42,050 nucleotides of DNA from Clostridiales bacterium DTU089 (GTDB lineage Bacteria > Bacillota > Clostridia > Oscillospirales > Acutalibacteraceae), in assembly GCA_001513045.1 (NCBI GenBank), contig LFSB01000038.1:1-42050 (forward strand). Direction: 5' to 3'. The notes below the pieces were generated by a model. It was not told the origin of the DNA, did no database searches, and worked only from the letters and a program-made list of their open reading frames with translations. Below are positions 16,214 through 24,625 of the stretch, piece after piece (positions within the stretch are counted from its first letter, which is position 1; the number at the start of each line of letters is the position of its first letter). The position numbers and the translations under genes were made by a program.

Positions 16214-17068
16214 ATGGTAAACTTCAAAATCGGTGTTATTGTTGACAGCTTCAGAACGGACATCCGCACCGCCGTAAAAAAGGCGGCGCAGGTCGGTGCG
16301 CAGGGTATTCAGGTGTATTCCACACATGGTGAAATGGCTCCCGAAAACCTCAATCCGGCACAGAGACGCGAATTCCTCGATTATGTGAAATCCAACGGAC
16401 TGGTTATATCCGCACTGTGCGGCGACCTCGGAGGAGGCGGCTTTGTGCATGCCGACAAAAATCCCGAAAGAGTTGAAAAATCCAAAAGAATTCTCGACCT
16501 TGCAAAGGAGCTTGAAACCGATATCGTAACCACGCATATCGGCGTTGTGCCTGCCGACACAAACCACGACCGCTTCAAAATCATGCAGCAGGCATGCGGA
16601 GAGCTTGCGGAATATGCCGACAGCCTCGGCGCTCATTTCGCAATCGAAACCGGACCGGAAACCTCGGCGGTTCTCAAGGTGTTCCTCGACTCGCTCGGCT
16701 CAACGGGCGTAGGTGTAAACCTCGACCCGGCAAACCTTGTTATGGTTACGGGTGATGACCCCGCAGGCGCTGTGCGCAATCTTCGCAAATACATCGTTCA
16801 CACCCACGCCAAGGACGGCAGACAGCTGTTCTTCAAGGACCCCGAAATAGTTTACGGCCTTGTCAAGGACGATGCGCTCGTCACCGGTCCCTCGTTTGAA
16901 GAGGTTCCGCTCGGCGAAGGCAGCGTACCGTGGAAAAACTATCTGCGCGCACTTGATGAAATCGGCTACAAGGGCTTCCTGACCATAGAGCGTGAGGTCG
17001 GCAACGACCCCGAAAGAGACATCTCCAACGCCGTAAGCTTCCTGCGCGGAGCAATGGCGGAAGCATAA
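16214..17068 (+). CDS. Sugar-phosphate isomerase/epimerase-like TIM-barrel protein
   Basis: A 284-residue xylose-isomerase-like TIM barrel (AP_endonuc_2 superfamily). Candidate metal ligands fall where expected: Glu in AIETGPE, Asp in NLDPANL, His in VHTHAKDG and Glu in TIEREVG. DIVTTHIG is an early strand. The family includes hydroxypyruvate isomerases, tagatose/inosose epimerases and dehydratases; the exact reaction cannot be read. GGGAGG is correctly spaced before the ATG. Its stop overlaps a possible ATG of the next frame, but the next gene is better started at 17125. A link to the Gfo/Idh/MocA enzyme at 8279 is possible in sugar or inositol metabolism but is only inference. Confidence 0.85.
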   Translation: MVNFKIGVIVDSFRTDIRTAVKKAAQVGAQGIQVYSTHGEMAPENLNPAQRREFLDYVKSNGLVISALCGDLGGGGFVHADKNPERVEKSKRILDLAKELETDIVTTHIGVVPADTNHDRFKIMQQACGELAEYADSLGAHFAIETGPETSAVLKVFLDSLGSTGVGVNLDPANLVMVTGDDPAGAVRNLRKYIVHTHAKDGRQLFFKDPEIVYGLVKDDALVTGPSFEEVPLGEGSVPWKNYLRALDEIGYKGFLTIEREVGNDPERDISNAVSFLRGAMAEA

Positions 17069-17124
17069 TGGGAACTGTATACGCCGCGTACAAATCAAAA
17101 TTTTTTCTTTGGAGGGACGCAATT

Positions 17125-18030
17125 ATGAACTCTGTTACCATCAGAAACCTTGCCGCTCTTTTTTCAATGCTGATAGCTTTTTTCGGAAGCATTGCCGATG
17201 CGGTAAAGCCCAATCCCTCTTATGCTCCGGAAGCCGAAGTGATTGCAGAAGAGGGCGCAATAAGAATAATGTCTTACAACCTGAAAAACGCCATTTCAAA
17301 TCTTGTTGAATTTCAGGACAGAAAAATAATTCTTGCCGACCAGATAAACGAATATCATCCGGATTCCTTCGGTGTGCAGGAGGCCGACCCCCCGTGGATG
17401 ACCGCGCTTTCCTCCCTTCTGCCGGAATATGCTCATGTCGGCGTCGGCAGAGATGACGGAAAAAACAGCGGCGAATATTCCGCGGTGTTTTATCTCAAGG
17501 ATAAATATGAGCTGCTCGACAGCGGAACCTTCTGGATTTCCGAAACCCCGGAGGAGCCCTCCTTCGGTTGGGGAGCCGCCTGCCGCAGGGTCTGCACCTA
17601 TGCAATACTTAAAAACACGGAAACCGGCGAAACCTACGCTCATTACAACACGCACCTCGACCATGTCAGTGAAGAAGCTCGTGCAAACGGAGCAAACCTT
17701 ATTATGGAGCGTATAGCGTCGTGTGAATATCCCGCCGTGCTCACCGGAGACTTCAATCTCGGAGAGGGCTGCGATATTTATAACAATATCGTTGCCGGAC
17801 CGCTTGCCGACTCAAAATTTGCCGCTCCGGACACGATGTCACACGGCACCTACAACGGCTTCAGCACAAACGACATATCCGATAACGCGCCCATCGACTT
17901 CATCTTTTTCACTGAATCAAGCATGACGGCGCTTCGTTACCGCGTGTTGCCCTATAACATTTTCGACAACGGCCCCGTGTCGGACCACTATCCGATATAC
18001 GCCGACCTGAAAATAAACTCACAGGATTGA
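17125..18030 (+). CDS. Exported endonuclease/exonuclease/phosphatase-fold hydrolase
   Basis: A 301-residue protein of the EEP (DNase I-like) superfamily. An N-terminal hydrophobic segment (about 9-25) is a signal peptide or anchor. The motifs are MSYNLKN, GVQEAD with the metal-binding Glu, YNTHLDHVS, LTGDFN and VSDHYPIYADL, with PIDFIF before the last. The family cleaves phosphodiesters in nucleic acids, sphingolipids or inositol phosphates. Export suggests scavenging of extracellular phosphorus or nucleic acids. The ATG at 17125 has GGAGGG 9 nt upstream; an in-frame ATG at 17068 has none. mnmE starts 4 nt after its stop. Family firm, substrate open. Confidence 0.85.
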   Translation: MNSVTIRNLAALFSMLIAFFGSIADAVKPNPSYAPEAEVIAEEGAIRIMSYNLKNAISNLVEFQDRKIILADQINEYHPDSFGVQEADPPWMTALSSLLPEYAHVGVGRDDGKNSGEYSAVFYLKDKYELLDSGTFWISETPEEPSFGWGAACRRVCTYAILKNTETGETYAHYNTHLDHVSEEARANGANLIMERIASCEYPAVLTGDFNLGEGCDIYNNIVAGPLADSKFAAPDTMSHGTYNGFSTNDISDNAPIDFIFFTESSMTALRYRVLPYNIFDNGPVSDHYPIYADLKINSQD

Positions 18031-18034
18031 TTTT

Positions 18035-19399
18035 ATGTCTACTGTCGCAGCGATTGCCACGCCCTGTGCGGCGTCCGGCATAGGTATAATAAGAATATCG
18101 GGAGAGGACGCCCTGTTGATTGCCGACAGGGTGTTTTCGCCTTTTTCGTCCGGGACAAAACTGTGTGATATGAAGGGCTATTCCGCCGCCTACGGAAGGG
18201 TGTTTTCTGAAGGAAAGCCTCTTGATGAAGCGGTTGCGCTTGTTTTCCGTGCACCGAAAAGCTATACGGGCGAGGACGTGGTCGAGCTTTCGTGCCACGG
18301 CTCGCCGTTTGTTCTTTCACAGGTGCTGCGCGCCGTTCTCTCGGCGGGAGCACAGCCCGCTCCTGCGGGAGAGTTTACAAAAAGAGCATATCTTAACGGC
18401 AAGCTCGACCTCGCACGCGCCGAGGCGGTCATGAACATTATCGGCTCGCAGGGCGAGGACGCAAGATGTGCCGCTCTTAACGCGCTTGACGGCGCTCTCG
18501 GTAAAAAAACACAGGCGGTACGCTCGGTAATTGTATCCGCAGCGGCAAACATGTCCGCGTGGGTGGACTATCCCGACGAGGAGATACCGGAGCTTGACCG
18601 GAGCACACTCGCAGAGGCTTTTTCGAGCTGCGAAAACGAGCTGCGCACGCTGCTGTCGGGCTTCGACGCCGGACAGGCGGTGCTTTCGGGAGTGGATACC
18701 GTAATTGCCGGAAGACCGAACGCCGGAAAATCCACGCTGATGAACCTGCTCGCGGGCAGAGAGCTTTCGATTGTGACTCCGTTTGCCGGAACAACACGAG
18801 ACATCGTTGAGCAATCGGTGAGAGTCGGAAACATCCTTTTGCGTCTTGCCGACACTGCCGGGCTTCGCTCAACCGAGGACGAGGTTGAAAAAATCGGTGT
18901 CGGACGGGCTTTTGAACGCGTCGGACGCGCAGGACTCGTGCTTGCGGTTTTCGACTCAGCCGAACCGCTCAATGCGGACGATATGCGCCTTGCGCAGCTT
19001 TGCGCCGGCAAAAAAGCCGTTGCGGTCATAAACAAGACAGACCTTCCGCCGCGCGCGGATTTTGAATATATAAAAGCTCACTTCAAATATGTTGCTGAGA
19101 TTTCCGCGTTTGAGGACAGCGGAATCGACACCCTTGAAAACGCGATTGAGGCTGTGCTCGGCACCGAGAATTTCGACACCTCGGGAGCGCTTCTGACAAC
19201 AGAAAGGCAGCGCATGTGCTGCGAAAAAGCCGCCGACTGTCTGAACGAGGCGGTGGACGCGCTCAGCTCCGGAATGACGCTTGACGCCGTAAATGTAAGC
19301 TGTGACGGCGCAATTGCCGCTCTGCTTGAGCTCACGGGTGAGAGCGTAAGCGAAACAGTGGTAAATGAAGTCTTTGCGCAGTTCTGCGTAGGAAAATAA
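18035..19399 (+). CDS. mnmE: tRNA-modification GTPase MnmE
   Basis: A 454-residue GTPase that works with MnmG to add the 5-carboxymethylaminomethyl (or related) group to U34 of certain tRNAs. The N-terminal tetrahydrofolate-binding domain carries TPCAASGIGIIRISG. The GTPase domain has GRPNAGKST (G1), TTRDIVE (G2), DTAGLR (G3) and NKTDLP (G4). The chain ends with the invariant CVGK, whose Cys is essential in the family. AGGA within the 3' end of the previous gene acts as ribosome binding site. mnmG follows 10 nt later, confirming the pair. Assignment is firm. Confidence 0.97.
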   Translation: MSTVAAIATPCAASGIGIIRISGEDALLIADRVFSPFSSGTKLCDMKGYSAAYGRVFSEGKPLDEAVALVFRAPKSYTGEDVVELSCHGSPFVLSQVLRAVLSAGAQPAPAGEFTKRAYLNGKLDLARAEAVMNIIGSQGEDARCAALNALDGALGKKTQAVRSVIVSAAANMSAWVDYPDEEIPELDRSTLAEAFSSCENELRTLLSGFDAGQAVLSGVDTVIAGRPNAGKSTLMNLLAGRELSIVTPFAGTTRDIVEQSVRVGNILLRLADTAGLRSTEDEVEKIGVGRAFERVGRAGLVLAVFDSAEPLNADDMRLAQLCAGKKAVAVINKTDLPPRADFEYIKAHFKYVAEISAFEDSGIDTLENAIEAVLGTENFDTSGALLTTERQRMCCEKAADCLNEAVDALSSGMTLDAVNVSCDGAIAALLELTGESVSETVVNEVFAQFCVGK

Positions 19400-19409
19400 A
19401 GGAAAATGT

Positions 19410-21275
19410 ATGGAATATTTTGCTGAAAAATATGATATTGCGGTCATCGGAGCGGGTCACGCCGGAATAGAGGCGGGGCTTGCCGCAGCGCGTCTGGGCT
19501 GCAAAACCGCAGTATTTACAATAAATCTCGACTGGGTGGGCAACCTCCCCTGCAACCCCTCCATAGGCGGCACGTCAAAGGGACATCTTGTGCGTGAGAT
19601 AGACGCTCTCGGCGGAGAAATGGCGAGAGCCGCGGACGCAACGCTAATACAAATGCGTATGCTCAACCTCGGCAAGGGACCCGCCGTACACAGCCCGCGC
19701 GCTCAGATTGACCGCAGAGAGTATTCAAAATACATGAAGCACTGCCTCGAGGCTCAGGAAAACCTCGACCTGCGTCAGGCGGAGATTGTTGCGCTTGAGC
19801 GCGGCAAGGACGGCGACTGGCTTCTGAAGACCAAGCTTGAGGCGGTTTTTTCCGCCGGCGCGGTTATTCTTGCAACCGGCACCTTCCTTTCGGGACGGGT
19901 TTATGTCGGCGATGTTTCATACGAAAGCGGTCCGGACGGCATGTTCCCTGCCGCACAGCTTTCACAATCGCTGCGAAGGCTCGGCATTCCGCTTCGCCGC
20001 TTTAAAACAGGCACACCGCCGAGAATCAACCGCAGAAGTGTCGATTTTTCCCCTCTTGAGGCGCAGCAGGGCGACGAGCATATTGTCCCCTTCTCCTTTG
20101 ATGACAAGCCTCTGCCGCAAAATCTTGCGGTATGCCACATAACATACACAAACGCCGAAACAAAGCGGATAATCAACGAAAATCTGGACCGCTCACCGCT
20201 GTACGCCCATAAAATCGAAGGTGTCGGCCCTCGCTACTGCCCAAGCATTGAGGATAAAATCGTACGCTTTGCCGACAAGGAGCGCCATCAGCTTTTCCTT
20301 GAGCCGTGCGGACTTGACACAGAGGAAATCTATGTTCAGGGGCTTTCCTCCTCCATGCCAGAGGACGTCCAGCTGAAAATAATTCACAGCATTACCGGCC
20401 TTGAGCACTGCAAGGTTATGAGAACGGCATACGCCATAGAATATGACTGCGTTGACCCGCTTGCTCTTTCGCCGTCACTTGAATTTCAGGAAATTTCCGG
20501 ACTTTTCGGAGCCGGTCAGTTCAACGGCTCCAGCGGCTATGAGGAGGCGGCGGCACAGGGTCTTGTGGCGGGAATAAACGCCGCGCTCAAGCTCAAGGGC
20601 GAAGATGCGTTCGTGCTTGACCGCGCAAGCTCATACATCGGCACTCTCATTGACGACCTTGTGACAAAGGGCTGCTCCGACCCATACAGAATGATGACCT
20701 CCCGCTCGGAATACCGCCTGATTCTGCGTCAGGACAACGCGGATTTCCGCCTGATGGACAAGGGCTACGCTCTCGGTCTTATAAGCGAGGAAAAATACAA
20801 CCGTTTTCTTGAGAAAAAGGCTCTTGTCGAACAGGAAAACCGGCGCGTACAAAAAACCGTGCTCGCTCCGTGCGAGCAGCTGAACGCCGTGCTTGAGCAA
20901 AACAACACGGCTCCGCTTGCCACGGGCGCGCCTCTGAGCGAGCTGTTGCGCAGGCCTCAGCTTTCCTATGAGGTGCTCGCCCCGTTTGACAAAAACCGTC
21001 CCGACCTGCCCGCAGAGGTGTTTGAGCAGGTTGAAATCGGTATAAAATATGAGGGCTACATCACACGTCAGCAGGCGGCAATCGACGAAATGCGCCGCCT
21101 TGAAGCGAAGCTTATTCCGGAGGATACGGACTTCAACCTCATATCCGGACTGCGCCTTGAGGCGAGAGAAAAGCTTTCAAGAGTACGTCCGAGAAGCGTC
21201 GGTCAGGCATCCAGAATTTCCGGAGTTACCCCCGCGGATATTTCTGTGCTGTTGATATATCTTGCCAGAAAATAA
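19410..21275 (+). CDS. mnmG: tRNA uridine-5-carboxymethylaminomethyl modification enzyme MnmG (GidA)
   Basis: A 621-residue FAD enzyme, partner of MnmE in wobble-uridine modification. The FAD-binding GAGHAGIEAGLAAARLG is at the N-terminus, followed by NPSIGGTSKGHLVREID, both family signatures. GYEEAAAQGLVAGINAA is near residue 370, and the C-terminal tRNA-binding helical domain ends with RPRSVGQASRISGVTPADIS. Length is normal. AAAGGA lies 6 nt before the ATG. The usual next gene, rsmG, is absent; a YhcH-like gene follows 21 nt later. Assignment is firm. Confidence 0.97.
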   Translation: MEYFAEKYDIAVIGAGHAGIEAGLAAARLGCKTAVFTINLDWVGNLPCNPSIGGTSKGHLVREIDALGGEMARAADATLIQMRMLNLGKGPAVHSPRAQIDRREYSKYMKHCLEAQENLDLRQAEIVALERGKDGDWLLKTKLEAVFSAGAVILATGTFLSGRVYVGDVSYESGPDGMFPAAQLSQSLRRLGIPLRRFKTGTPPRINRRSVDFSPLEAQQGDEHIVPFSFDDKPLPQNLAVCHITYTNAETKRIINENLDRSPLYAHKIEGVGPRYCPSIEDKIVRFADKERHQLFLEPCGLDTEEIYVQGLSSSMPEDVQLKIIHSITGLEHCKVMRTAYAIEYDCVDPLALSPSLEFQEISGLFGAGQFNGSSGYEEAAAQGLVAGINAALKLKGEDAFVLDRASSYIGTLIDDLVTKGCSDPYRMMTSRSEYRLILRQDNADFRLMDKGYALGLISEEKYNRFLEKKALVEQENRRVQKTVLAPCEQLNAVLEQNNTAPLATGAPLSELLRRPQLSYEVLAPFDKNRPDLPAEVFEQVEIGIKYEGYITRQQAAIDEMRRLEAKLIPEDTDFNLISGLRLEAREKLSRVRPRSVGQASRISGVTPADISVLLIYLARK

Positions 21276-21296
21276 AACCTTGAAAGGGTGTTGAAT

Positions 21297-21755
21297 ATGA
21301 TAGTTGATAAAATTGAGAATCTTGAGCTTTATGCGGGCTGCTTTGAGCCGCTCAGACAGGTGTCCCGGTTCATGAACGGCTATGCCTCCTGCCCGGAGAC
21401 AAACCGCAAATACGAGCTTGACGGTGAAAGGCTGTTCTGCTCGGTATCCACCTATGCTCCGAAGGCTCTTGACGGCGCAAAATACGAGTCCCATAAGAAA
21501 TATGCGGATGTTCAGATTGTCACTCAGGGCGAGGAATATATCGGTTGGGCGCCCGTGTGCGACTGCACCGTTACCGACGACTTCAAGCCCGACGGCGACA
21601 TCGCCTTCTACACCTCGGACAGCGGCTCTCTTGTCAAGCTGAAGGCGGGCTATTTTATGCTTATGCTTCCGGGAGACGCGCACATGCCCTGCATAACCAC
21701 AGGTGCATGCGACGAGGTCACCAAGCTTGTGTTTAAAATCAAAATGAAGGACTGA
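21297..21755 (+). CDS. YhcH/YjgK/YiaL family protein (DUF386)
   Basis: A 152-residue cupin-like protein of the YhcH/YiaL family, linked to sialic-acid and other sugar catabolism and proposed to act as sugar anomerases or lyases. The recognisable core is YESHKKYADVQIVTQGEEYI, with the metal-binding His/Asp region, and FMLMLPGDAHMPC near the C-terminus. The ATG at 21297 has AAAGGGTG upstream; GTG at 21288 and TTG at 21291 in the same stretch are too close to it. It sits between mnmG and deoC in the same orientation, which suggests a sugar-catabolic role alongside the deoxyribose genes. Substrate unknown. Confidence 0.85.
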   Translation: MIVDKIENLELYAGCFEPLRQVSRFMNGYASCPETNRKYELDGERLFCSVSTYAPKALDGAKYESHKKYADVQIVTQGEEYIGWAPVCDCTVTDDFKPDGDIAFYTSDSGSLVKLKAGYFMLMLPGDAHMPCITTGACDEVTKLVFKIKMKD

Positions 21756-21824
21756 AATTTGTGCCCTTCGTGCCCTGAGCCCGGCGCAAAAAAGGGCGGC
21801 CTCTGCGAAAGGAATGGTTATAAT

Positions 21825-22475
21825 ATGGATATAAACGAGCTTCTTTCCCATGTTGACCACACACTGCTGGCGGTTGACGCAACCTGGGAGCAGATAAAGG
21901 AAATCTGCGACGACGGCATGAAATATCACACCGCAAGCGTATGTATACCCGCGTGCTATGTCGGCAGAGCAAAGGCCTATGTCGGCGGCGCGCTTTCGAT
22001 ATGCACGGTAATCGGCTTTCCCTCAGGCTATTCGACAAGTGAAACAAAGGTTTTTGAAACGCGTGACGCCGTCAGCAACGGCGCGGACGAAATCGACATG
22101 GTTATAAATGTCGGCGAGCTTAAAAGCGGTAACGTTCAATATGTTCTTGACGAAATAAAGGCGGTGCGCGCGGCGTGCGAGGGCAAAATACTCAAGGTTA
22201 TTATTGAGGCCTGTCTGCTGACGGACGAGGAAAAGATAACCATGTGCCGCCTCGTAACAGAGAGCGGAGCGGACTTTATAAAAACCTCCACCGGCTTTTC
22301 AAAGGGCGGAGCCACACGTGAGGACATCCGGCTTTTCTCCGAGCATATCGGTGAAGGCGTGCGCATGAAGGCAGCGGGCGGCATACGCTCTCTTGAGGAT
22401 GCCTCCGACTATCTTGCGCTCGGCTGTGACAGGCTCGGAACAAGCGCAATTGTAAAAATCGTTAAAAATTCCTGA
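21825..22475 (+). CDS. deoC: Deoxyribose-phosphate aldolase
   Basis: A 216-residue class I aldolase splitting 2-deoxyribose-5-phosphate to acetaldehyde and glyceraldehyde-3-phosphate. The N-terminus has DHTLL, followed by [28 protein letters not shown], and the active-site lysines in KVIIEA and FIKTSTGF (the Schiff-base Lys). MKAAGGIRS closes the barrel. Length matches the family. Start: ATG at 21825, with AAAGGA upstream; earlier in-frame codons from 21759 have no ribosome binding site. It lies 15 nt before pdp, so the two form a deoxynucleoside catabolic unit. Assignment is firm. Confidence 0.95.
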   Translation: MDINELLSHVDHTLLAVDATWEQIKEICDDGMKYHTASVCIPACYVGRAKAYVGGALSICTVIGFPSGYSTSETKVFETRDAVSNGADEIDMVINVGELKSGNVQYVLDEIKAVRAACEGKILKVIIEACLLTDEEKITMCRLVTESGADFIKTSTGFSKGGATREDIRLFSEHIGEGVRMKAAGGIRSLEDASDYLALGCDRLGTSAIVKIVKNS

Positions 22476-22490
22476 ACGGAGGTCTTGCCC

Positions 22491-23792
22491 GTGAGAATGT
22501 ACGACATAATCGAAAAAAAACGCGACGGAGGCGTTCTCAGCGAGGCGGAGCTTTATTTCTTTGCCCGCGGAGCTGCGGACGGCTCAATCCCGGATTATCA
22601 GCTTTCGGCTTTGCTTATGGCGATATACCTTAAAGGCATGAACGCCGAGGAAACCGTTATTCTCACAAAAGCCATGGCGGAATCCGGTGACACCGTGGAT
22701 TTGTCCGCTGTGGACGGAATTACGGTTGACAAGCACTCCACCGGCGGCGTGGGCGACAAAACCACGCTTATTGTCGCACCCGTTGCGGCAGCCTGCGGTG
22801 TGAAGGTGGCAAAAATGTCCGGCAGAGGTCTGGGACACACCGGAGGAACCGTTGACAAGCTTGAATCAATCCCGGGCTTTAAAACCGCCCTTTCACGAGA
22901 GGAGTTTTTTGCGGCGGTCAACAAAAACGGTCTGGCGGTAATAGGTCAGAGCGGCAACCTGTGTCCTGCCGACAAAAAGCTGTATGCCCTGCGCGATGTC
23001 ACGGCAACCATAGGAAATCTTTCCCTCATCGCATCCAGCATAATGAGCAAAAAGCTTGCCGCAGGCAGCGAATGCATAGTTCTTGATGTCAAAACCGGCT
23101 CCGGGGCATTCATGCGCTCGCGCCGGGACGCATACGCCCTTGCTCAGGCGATGGTAAGCATCGGAAACACAGCAGGACGCAAAACAAGGGCGATTCTGAC
23201 AGACATGGACGTGCCTCTCGGCAAAGCCATAGGCAACACGCTGGAGGTAATCGAAGCCGTTGAAATCCTTGAGGGTCGCGGTGACCCGGCACTTTATGAG
23301 GTGTGCATGACCCTTGCGGCAAACATGCTTGAGCTTGCCGGAAAGGGCAGCCCTGAGCAATGCCGCGCACTCGCCGAAAGCTCAATAAGGAACGGCTCCG
23401 CGCTCGAAAAGCTTGCACTTATGACGGCCTCTCAGGGCGGCGACAGAAGCTATATTGATAATCCGTCAAAATTCCCCCGTGCAAAGCACTCCTTTGAAAT
23501 AAAGGCGGAGCGTCCGGGCTTCGTCGGAGCACTCGATGCTCTCGCGTGCGGAACGGCCTGTGTGCTTTTAGGTGCCGGCAGAGTTAAAAAAGAGGATATC
23601 ATCGACCCGCTTGCCGGAATAATCCTCGAAAAAAAGCCCAGCGACTGCGTGAAATCCGGCGACGTTCTCGCTGTGCTTTATGCATCCTCGCCCGCACTTT
23701 TCGAGGACGCAAGGGCGCTTGTTTCCGGAGCATTTTCAATTACGGATGAGCCGTTTTCACCGGCAAGCCCCATAATCGGCACCGTCGGCTGA
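22491..23792 (+). CDS. pdp: Pyrimidine-nucleoside phosphorylase
   Basis: A 433-residue phosphorylase that converts (deoxy)uridine or thymidine plus phosphate to base and (deoxy)ribose-1-phosphate. The start is GTG at 22491, giving the family N-terminus MRMYDIIEKKRDGG. GGAGG ends 8 nt upstream, so a TTG at 22485 is rejected. VDKHSTGGVGDKTTL (phosphate binding) and SGRGLGHTGGTVDKLES (the family signature) are intact. KTGSGAFM is in the pyrimidine-binding region. With deoC it feeds deoxyribose carbon to glycolysis; the phosphopentomutase needed between them is not in the window. No terminator hairpin was seen after it. Assignment is firm. Confidence 0.95.
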   Translation: MRMYDIIEKKRDGGVLSEAELYFFARGAADGSIPDYQLSALLMAIYLKGMNAEETVILTKAMAESGDTVDLSAVDGITVDKHSTGGVGDKTTLIVAPVAAACGVKVAKMSGRGLGHTGGTVDKLESIPGFKTALSREEFFAAVNKNGLAVIGQSGNLCPADKKLYALRDVTATIGNLSLIASSIMSKKLAAGSECIVLDVKTGSGAFMRSRRDAYALAQAMVSIGNTAGRKTRAILTDMDVPLGKAIGNTLEVIEAVEILEGRGDPALYEVCMTLAANMLELAGKGSPEQCRALAESSIRNGSALEKLALMTASQGGDRSYIDNPSKFPRAKHSFEIKAERPGFVGALDALACGTACVLLGAGRVKKEDIIDPLAGIILEKKPSDCVKSGDVLAVLYASSPALFEDARALVSGAFSITDEPFSPASPIIGTVG

Positions 23793-23821
23793 CAAAGACT
23801 TGTTAAAAATTCTGATAACCC

Positions 23822-23850
23822 TTGCAAAATGCTATATATTGGGGTAAAAT
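23822..23850 (+). promoter_or_regulatory. Sigma-A promoter with operator-like palindrome, CofE-like gene
   Basis: TTGCAA (23822-23827), a 17-nt spacer and TAAAAT (23845-23850). The palindrome GGGTA-AAA-TACCC (23842-23854) overlaps the -10. Transcription would begin near 23857, excluding the in-frame TTG at 23822 as start codon. Confidence 0.65.
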
Positions 23851-23890
23851 ACCCTTATTACTACTGTGTTTTGAGAAAGAGAGCGGATAT

Positions 23891-24595
23891 ATGGAAAACA
23901 CCGAACTTCACCCCAATGAGGGAAAAAAGCTTGAAATCGACACCTCGGACGGCCGCTATGCGCGCTATCCGGTAAAAACCCATGTTGTCATGAAGGGCGA
24001 CAATCTCAATGAGATAATGGACAAGTATGTCAAGCCCTTCATTCAGCCGGGCGATATGATATTCATAAGTGAGAAGATTGTCGCCATCAGTCAGGGCAGA
24101 GCCTTCGATATTGATGACATCAAGCCGTCCAAGCTTGCGCTTTTCCTGTGCAAGTTTGTCTATAAATCGCCGTACGGTATAGGTCTTGGCAGCCCTTGGA
24201 CTATGCAGCTTGCTCTTGATGACGTCGGAGCGCCTAAAATCATGTTTGCGGCGCTTTGCTCCGCCGTGACCAAGCCCTTCGGCGTACGCGGCGTGTTTTA
24301 CAAGGTGGTCGGTGACCGCGCAAGGGCAATAGACGGTCCGTGCGACTACACTCTTCCGCCGTATAACCACTATGCGAAAATGGCGCCCAAGGACCCCGAC
24401 GGAGAAGCCGCAAAGCTCGAAAAGCACACCGGCTGCAAGGTTGTGGTTATGGACTCCAACGACATCGGCAGAGAAATCCTCGGCGTATCCGACAAAAGCA
24501 TAAGCATTGATTTGTGCAAGGAGATTTTTGCCGACAATCCGCTCGGTCAGGCGTCACAGCAGACGCCCATTGCAATCGTCAGAAAAATAAACTGA
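23891..24595 (+). CDS. F420-0:gamma-glutamyl ligase-like (CofE-family) protein
   Basis: A 234-residue protein with the CofE-like fold. KTHVVMKGDNL is followed by a PGDMIFISEKIVAISQGRA segment (the ligase core). SPWTMQLALDDVG and VTKPFGVRGVFY match the family middle region, and a C-terminal VVVMDSNDIGREILG follows. Classical CofE adds glutamate to F420-0 using GTP. No other F420 gene is present, and most Clostridia do not make F420, so a ligase acting on another substrate is likely. The start is ATG at 23891, downstream of a good promoter, but its ribosome binding site is weak. It is transcribed ahead of glyA (30-nt gap). Fold likely, function unknown. Confidence 0.75.
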   Translation: MENTELHPNEGKKLEIDTSDGRYARYPVKTHVVMKGDNLNEIMDKYVKPFIQPGDMIFISEKIVAISQGRAFDIDDIKPSKLALFLCKFVYKSPYGIGLGSPWTMQLALDDVGAPKIMFAALCSAVTKPFGVRGVFYKVVGDRARAIDGPCDYTLPPYNHYAKMAPKDPDGEAAKLEKHTGCKVVVMDSNDIGREILGVSDKSISIDLCKEIFADNPLGQASQQTPIAIVRKIN

Positions 24596-24625
24596 ATATA
24601 ATTTTGTGAGAGAGGTTGATTTACT

